Part shown: positions 59,860-64,000 of the stretch, piece after piece
Layout of the letters: every line of letters starts with the position of its first letter
Position numbering within the stretch: the stretch's first letter is position 1
Origin: Limanda limanda
Taxonomy: Eukaryota > Chordata > Actinopteri > Pleuronectiformes > Pleuronectidae
Length of the DNA stretch: 64,000 bases
Reading direction: 5' to 3'
Assembly: GCF_963576545.1 (NCBI RefSeq)
Contig: NC_083637.1
Coordinates: forward strand, 19,712,507 to 19,776,506
Program-made: the position numbers and the translations under genes
The notes under the pieces: model-generated
Databases searched by the model: none
Told to the model about the DNA's origin: nothing
What the model saw: only the letters and a program-made list of their open reading frames with translations

Positions 59860-62800
59860 TCACTCAAGTATTTTCTCACAGAGGAAGTCATTTTTAGTGT
59901 CGCAATGTATATCATTCCAAGTTTCTAAGCTTCCAAAGGATTGAAGTTGAGCACAGTTTTCAGATGGCCAATAATTATCCGGCAGCCCTTCTCCCCAATA
60001 CCTGGAGATGAACAAGAACTGCTCATCAAAACATGTATGCTGTTATTTTGAAATTAAAGATCAATACTGATGACATCAGTGCATTATATATCCAATGCAC
60101 ATTATTAAAGGAAATTTGAATATAGAAATAAGCAGAGAACACTTAAGTTTCATTTGAGATTTAAAATGTACATGTTTCCTACCAATTTACAGTATAAAGC
60201 ACAACATCTTGTTTTTTATTCAATATTAAGATGTAAGTCCTTAAATGCTATGTTTTCAGAGCTGCAGTATGACGCCTGGGCTTTGATTTAAACAGATGAA
60301 TGAAGCCGACAATGTTCTGACATGCATATTGATGGTTACCACAGATATGGACAATAAAAAAATGTCTTACGTTTTCATTGCCACCGATCCATTCATCCAT
60401 TTCCAGACCCCTTCCTCTTCCTCATCAGTCAGACCAATCCAGACGTTCATGCGGAGTGAGCTGATAAAATTCTAGATCAAGAAATATTATATTAAATAAT
60501 GTTTTGGTCATTTTTACCTCCACCAAGGAGGGTATGTTTCCCCCCCCCATCCGTTTGTTTGTTGGGTTTGCCAACCGGTTTGTGGACTGTTAATATTTGT
60601 TTTGTACGGTTAGGGTTAGGGTTTAACCAGATCAGTTCGCTAAATAACCTGATCCAGAACAGGGGGCCGATCTAGGTTTTTCTGTAACTTTGTGAGTTTT
60701 CCCTGAATTAAATCCAAACAACAATCGTGTGAATTTGTCATTTCAGTAGGGGACTGCTTGGCCCTGGTGGAGGTATCTGCTCTACTGAGTGCCAGTCTAG
60801 TTTTTCAGCTAAGGCCCAACAAGCTGAACCAAACATCGCACACTCATTAGTTCCTTAAATGTGCCTGATTTTCTTTTCATCAAGACCCTTAATTATTACC
60901 TGGGAAATGGTGAAAATGGTGAAATATAGCTAAGCTGGGACACTCTAATAAAACATAGCCATTGTTTACTATAGTAACACCTGTGCTTTAATATGACAAG
61001 TTAAAATGTCTGCTGTATGTGTCATGTTGTAATATGATTAAGCGTGGACGAGATTAAAAATACTTCTATTACTGTATTTACAGGTTTCAATCATAGGCTG
61101 TATATAAAGAAGCATTTCAATGCCTCATTTGCATGTTTCTACTTCTCCATTCCCTTTTCAGGCATTTGGGGAAGAGTAAAATTGTTTTACCACACTAATC
61201 ATTTAAAATCTTTCACCATTTAAAAGGCCAAAATAACAACAGTATTCAGTCATTGAAAATTGAATCAAGAGAAATTATTTCAATCACCTGCTCCTGTTTG
61301 CTAGATATGATCACCAGGTGAGCTTTCAGATCTTCACAGAAGCTCTTGCTCTCTCTTACCAATTTTTTCTCGATTTGGAAATTAAATAACAACTGTTGCC
61401 AAACCTTATCCAGTAGTCAGGACAGCATGAGCGCTCTGTTAAACAACACAAAATAACACGTTTCAGTCACAACACACCATGTAATTCCATGACAAGACAA
61501 AGATAAAACACTTCACAGAGCATCAAGCAAATTGACTTATCACACACTTTCATACAAAAGGCTCTCAATTTCTTAAAACAGGAAACTAATTCAAGGAATA
61601 GTTTGGGGTTTTGGAAATATGCCAACATGCTTTAATTCAGAGAGTAAGATGAGACTATTGATTCCGCTGTAATACCTAATACCACAGACTGCTTAAAGAT
61701 GGATGACGTGTCTCCACTACCTCACTTCCATCCTGGATACAAACATTGCCATTTTGCACATTTGGAGCAAGAGGCTCCATTTCATGCTGTTTATATAACT
61801 ATAATTGACTTTTAAGGGAGCTCTCATCCGTCCGTCTTTATAAACAGTCTATGCCTCATATTAGCTGCTGGTTGGCGTAGTTAAGCATAAATACTATATA
61901 TTATAATTGACTTATATTACTTATGTAATATTTCATCTAAGGATCCAGATATGACATAAATATTGCATAAGCCTTGTGGATTGTGGTCCAAATGCTCACT
62001 GTGCAATTTTGACTTTTATTTACTACCAGTTGCGGTAAGATTATAATGTGAAAATATGGTGCAACAAGTTTGTTGGATCAGCATAACTCAATGTTTAGAT
62101 GGTTATCTCAAAAGATAGCGTTAACGCTGTGATATCCAGGAACAGGAGTCCTCCTTTGTCACTTGTTACATCTTGATCAGTTTGATTCTGTCCCTCTCCT
62201 TATCACGCAGAAGATTGATGATCATTTTGTTGTTCTTAAAGGGTATAAATTGACCGTAGTGGAGAATGTGAGTGTAAATGGTTGTTTCTCCCTGAATTTT
62301 GACCCTATACTACCCTACCTACATGTCCTGGTTGTCAGCCTCCTCTTACCCAATGTCAGCCAGAAATGTCTCAAAGGCCCAATCTTGGGATTTAAAGAAT
62401 TGATCACAGTTTGTGATGGTTGCCTGGCAACTGCTTCCAACAATTACACTTGAATTTTTGTATAAATCAAACAAACACCGTGCAACTTTTTAATCTTAGA
62501 GATTTGGCTGAATTAGTGGTGGAATTGCCTTTCATTTCTTTATTCTTTGTGCAATATCAAAACCAGCTATGGGCTCCAGTTTTGTATTTACCATCTATAC
62601 ATGAGAGTGGTATCAATCCTATCACATAATTATAAGTACAAAACTGAATGAGTATACTTGAAAAAAGGCCAAATAAATCTTTTAACCAAAAGCATTATGC
62701 ATATTTTCACTTGCCTTGCTGCTGTTTTAATTCGTCTATCTCTGTAGTGAGGTTGCTTTCAATGGCCTTCAAATGATCAATGTCCTTCTCTAGCTGGTTT

Positions 62801-63509
62801 GTCTTCTGGGTCAGGTTGTCATTGAGGCTTTTCATGTCACCATAACTTGTCTGTAGTTCATCTCTCGCTCTGGTTAGATCGGCATTGAGGCCTTTGTCTT
62901 GAATCACTGCCACAGCAAGGGTCCAACATGTGAATGATAAAAACTCACTAAGACATATTTGAGTAATTTACTACAGCCATTGGTTTGAATAGATTTGTTT
63001 TGAAAACTTACAAAGGACAGCCAGGACAACGACTCCGGCCAGGAAGAGAAGACACAGTAGCAGCAGAAACATTGTGGCAGGTCTGAGATGATTCCTCCAT
63101 CCTGAAGGTACATTGACCGAAATGGCTGAGAGCACAAACAAACACCTGATGAGATGCACTTCTCCCCAATTCCTGCTCCTAGCTGTAGATGTATATTCAG
63201 AGGATATAATATCACACATCAAACCAATCTCCACAGAAATGTCAACATGTTGATTTTGAACATACAAATACAAATCTGAGAATCGATCTTAAAATCTATG
63301 TCATCTCTGGTGTGTTTTCACACACACTTGCTGCTCATACTTGCTCGTTGCTGAGGCTCTGCAGGTCCTGGTGTATCCTCTACCCAGGGATTTTCGTACA
63401 CTCTCAGGCTCTCCGCGCTGACATTGATATCCATTATATTCTCCTTGATGTCCTGAGCAAAGCAAACCTTGTTGATGATGTCCGGATCAGCGTACACATG
63501 CTCCGACAT
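59860..63509 (-). pseudogene. C-type lectin copy B with one CTLD, frameshifted in exon 4
   Basis: Exons (minus): 63509-63341 (MSEHVYADPDIINKV), 63125-63012 (membrane span MFLLLLCLLFLAGVVVLAVL), 62906-62715 (coiled-coil neck LTRARDELQTSYGDMKSLND), 61435-61288, 60471-60371 and 60001-59860. The last three form a C-type lectin domain: RSCCPDYW, GNSCYLIS, SFCEDLKAHLVIISSKQEQ, NVWIGLTDEEEEGVWKWMNGS, LPDNYWPSENCAQL, TWNDIHC, DFLCEKILE then TGA. Exon 4 is 148 nt where 146 keeps frame. A 2-bp excess in the GAGAGAG run near 61360-61370, with TGG-TAA beside it, breaks the reading frame. Intron 3 needs a GC donor (CAAG|GCAAGT). The EPN/QPD sugar-specificity motif is LPD; the calcium-site WND is kept. Without the break it would be 287 aa. 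It may be a true pseudogene, a segregating null or a sequence error. Confidence 0.75.
60516..60801. repeat. dispersed repeat with inverted ends (acctccaccaagg / ctggtggaggt)
   Basis: The ends acctccaccaagg at 60516 and ccctggtggaggt at about 60762-60775 are inverted. The trailing gctctactgagtgcc completes a repeat unit that I recall as very common in fish. It also contains a short gttagggttagggtt run. It lies in the intron between the second and first lectin exons of copy B. Confidence 0.5.
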
Positions 63510-64000
63510 GACGCCTATCACACATCAAACACCCAAATTGAATATATTTTAGTAGTTGTGTCTGTTTTCTGAAAGAGACTGGACACTGATGACAGCGTGA
63601 AAAGAAGAAGAGCAGAAAAAACGGGAAGTCAAAGCTCAGCACCGTTTGGGCATCTGCTTGTTCCCTCTAAATCCACCTGATTACCAGTGAACGCTAACAT
63701 TTGATTTGCAGTCTAACATGTTATTGCCGCGGTTCAGTGCCACGGCTCGATTACCTTTCCCACTTTGAATTTAACCTTAAAATTAATGTAATTTTAAACA
63801 TTCATGTTTTCCACCCATCATTTTCTTTTCAAAATGCTTATTTTAACAGTTACAGCAAATCCACCACAATTTTATGGCAAACATTGTGGTGCGTTCCCTA
63901 CCCATAAAGCTCTATTTAACAATCTGAGCTCACGGGTGTGTTTTGGGCATAACTTGCAATAAACCAATCAGAGAACCATCTTCCATTTCCTTTATTATTT
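63183..64000. repeat. right copy of the tandem lectin duplication (runs off the window)
   Basis: The partner of 58576-59372. It spans part of intron 1, exon 1 and the upstream region of copy B, ending at the window edge still inside the homologous stretch (tttcctttattattt). Confidence 0.9.

Noticed and set aside
60604..60622. TTAGGG-type run
   Set aside because: Only about three imperfect units inside a dispersed repeat; not a telomeric array.

Overview
The window is nuclear DNA from a ray-finned fish, most likely a percomorph teleost. It has compact spliced vertebrate genes, teleost-type hAT elements and LINE tails, and long (CA)n, (CT)n and (AAC)n microsatellites. I joined exons by hand from codon phase and GT-AG (rarely GC-AG) junctions. 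All five complete single-copy genes give uninterrupted reading frames close to the lengths of their human orthologs.

Layout from left to right. First coding exon of acox1 (minus; the rest lies off the left edge), head to head with ten1 (plus, 3 exons, 1036-6463). Convergent with ten1 is evpl, envoplakin (minus, 22 exons, 23444 to 8143, 1996 aa). After about 5.5 kb without a gene comes srp68 (minus, 16 exons, 36763 to 28946, 592 aa), then polg2 (minus, 8 exons, 45257 to 39449, 470 aa) and ddx5 (minus, 13 exons, 54866 to 46755, 636 aa). The right end, 56549-64000, is a tandemly duplicated, decaying C-type-lectin-like locus. Copy A seems to have lost its lectin domain. Copy B has all six exons but a 2-bp frameshift in the first lectin exon.

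The housekeeping genes do not form one pathway: peroxisomal beta-oxidation (acox1), telomere CST complex (ten1), cornified-envelope and desmosome plakin (evpl), signal recognition particle (srp68), mitochondrial DNA replication (polg2) and a DEAD-box RNA helicase (ddx5). The order acox1-ten1-evpl-srp68 matches human 17q25 without CDK3. polg2-ddx5 matches a different human 17q segment, so two blocks are joined here.

Mobile DNA fills the large introns: a nested pair of hAT elements in ten1 intron 2, a hAT with a perfect 8-bp target duplication carrying a 200-bp (CT)n tract between srp68 and polg2, a BED-finger hAT with perfect ends in a polg2 intron, a TTAA-flanked Kolobok-like element in ddx5, and an L1-like relic in lectin copy A. 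Promoters show recognisable elements: an E-box, ETS and GC-box region between acox1 and ten1, TCTCGCGAGA at srp68, an inverted ETS pair at polg2 and a CRE at ddx5. I found no convincing wholly new system. The most unusual items are the lectin pair and the promoter and transposon architecture.
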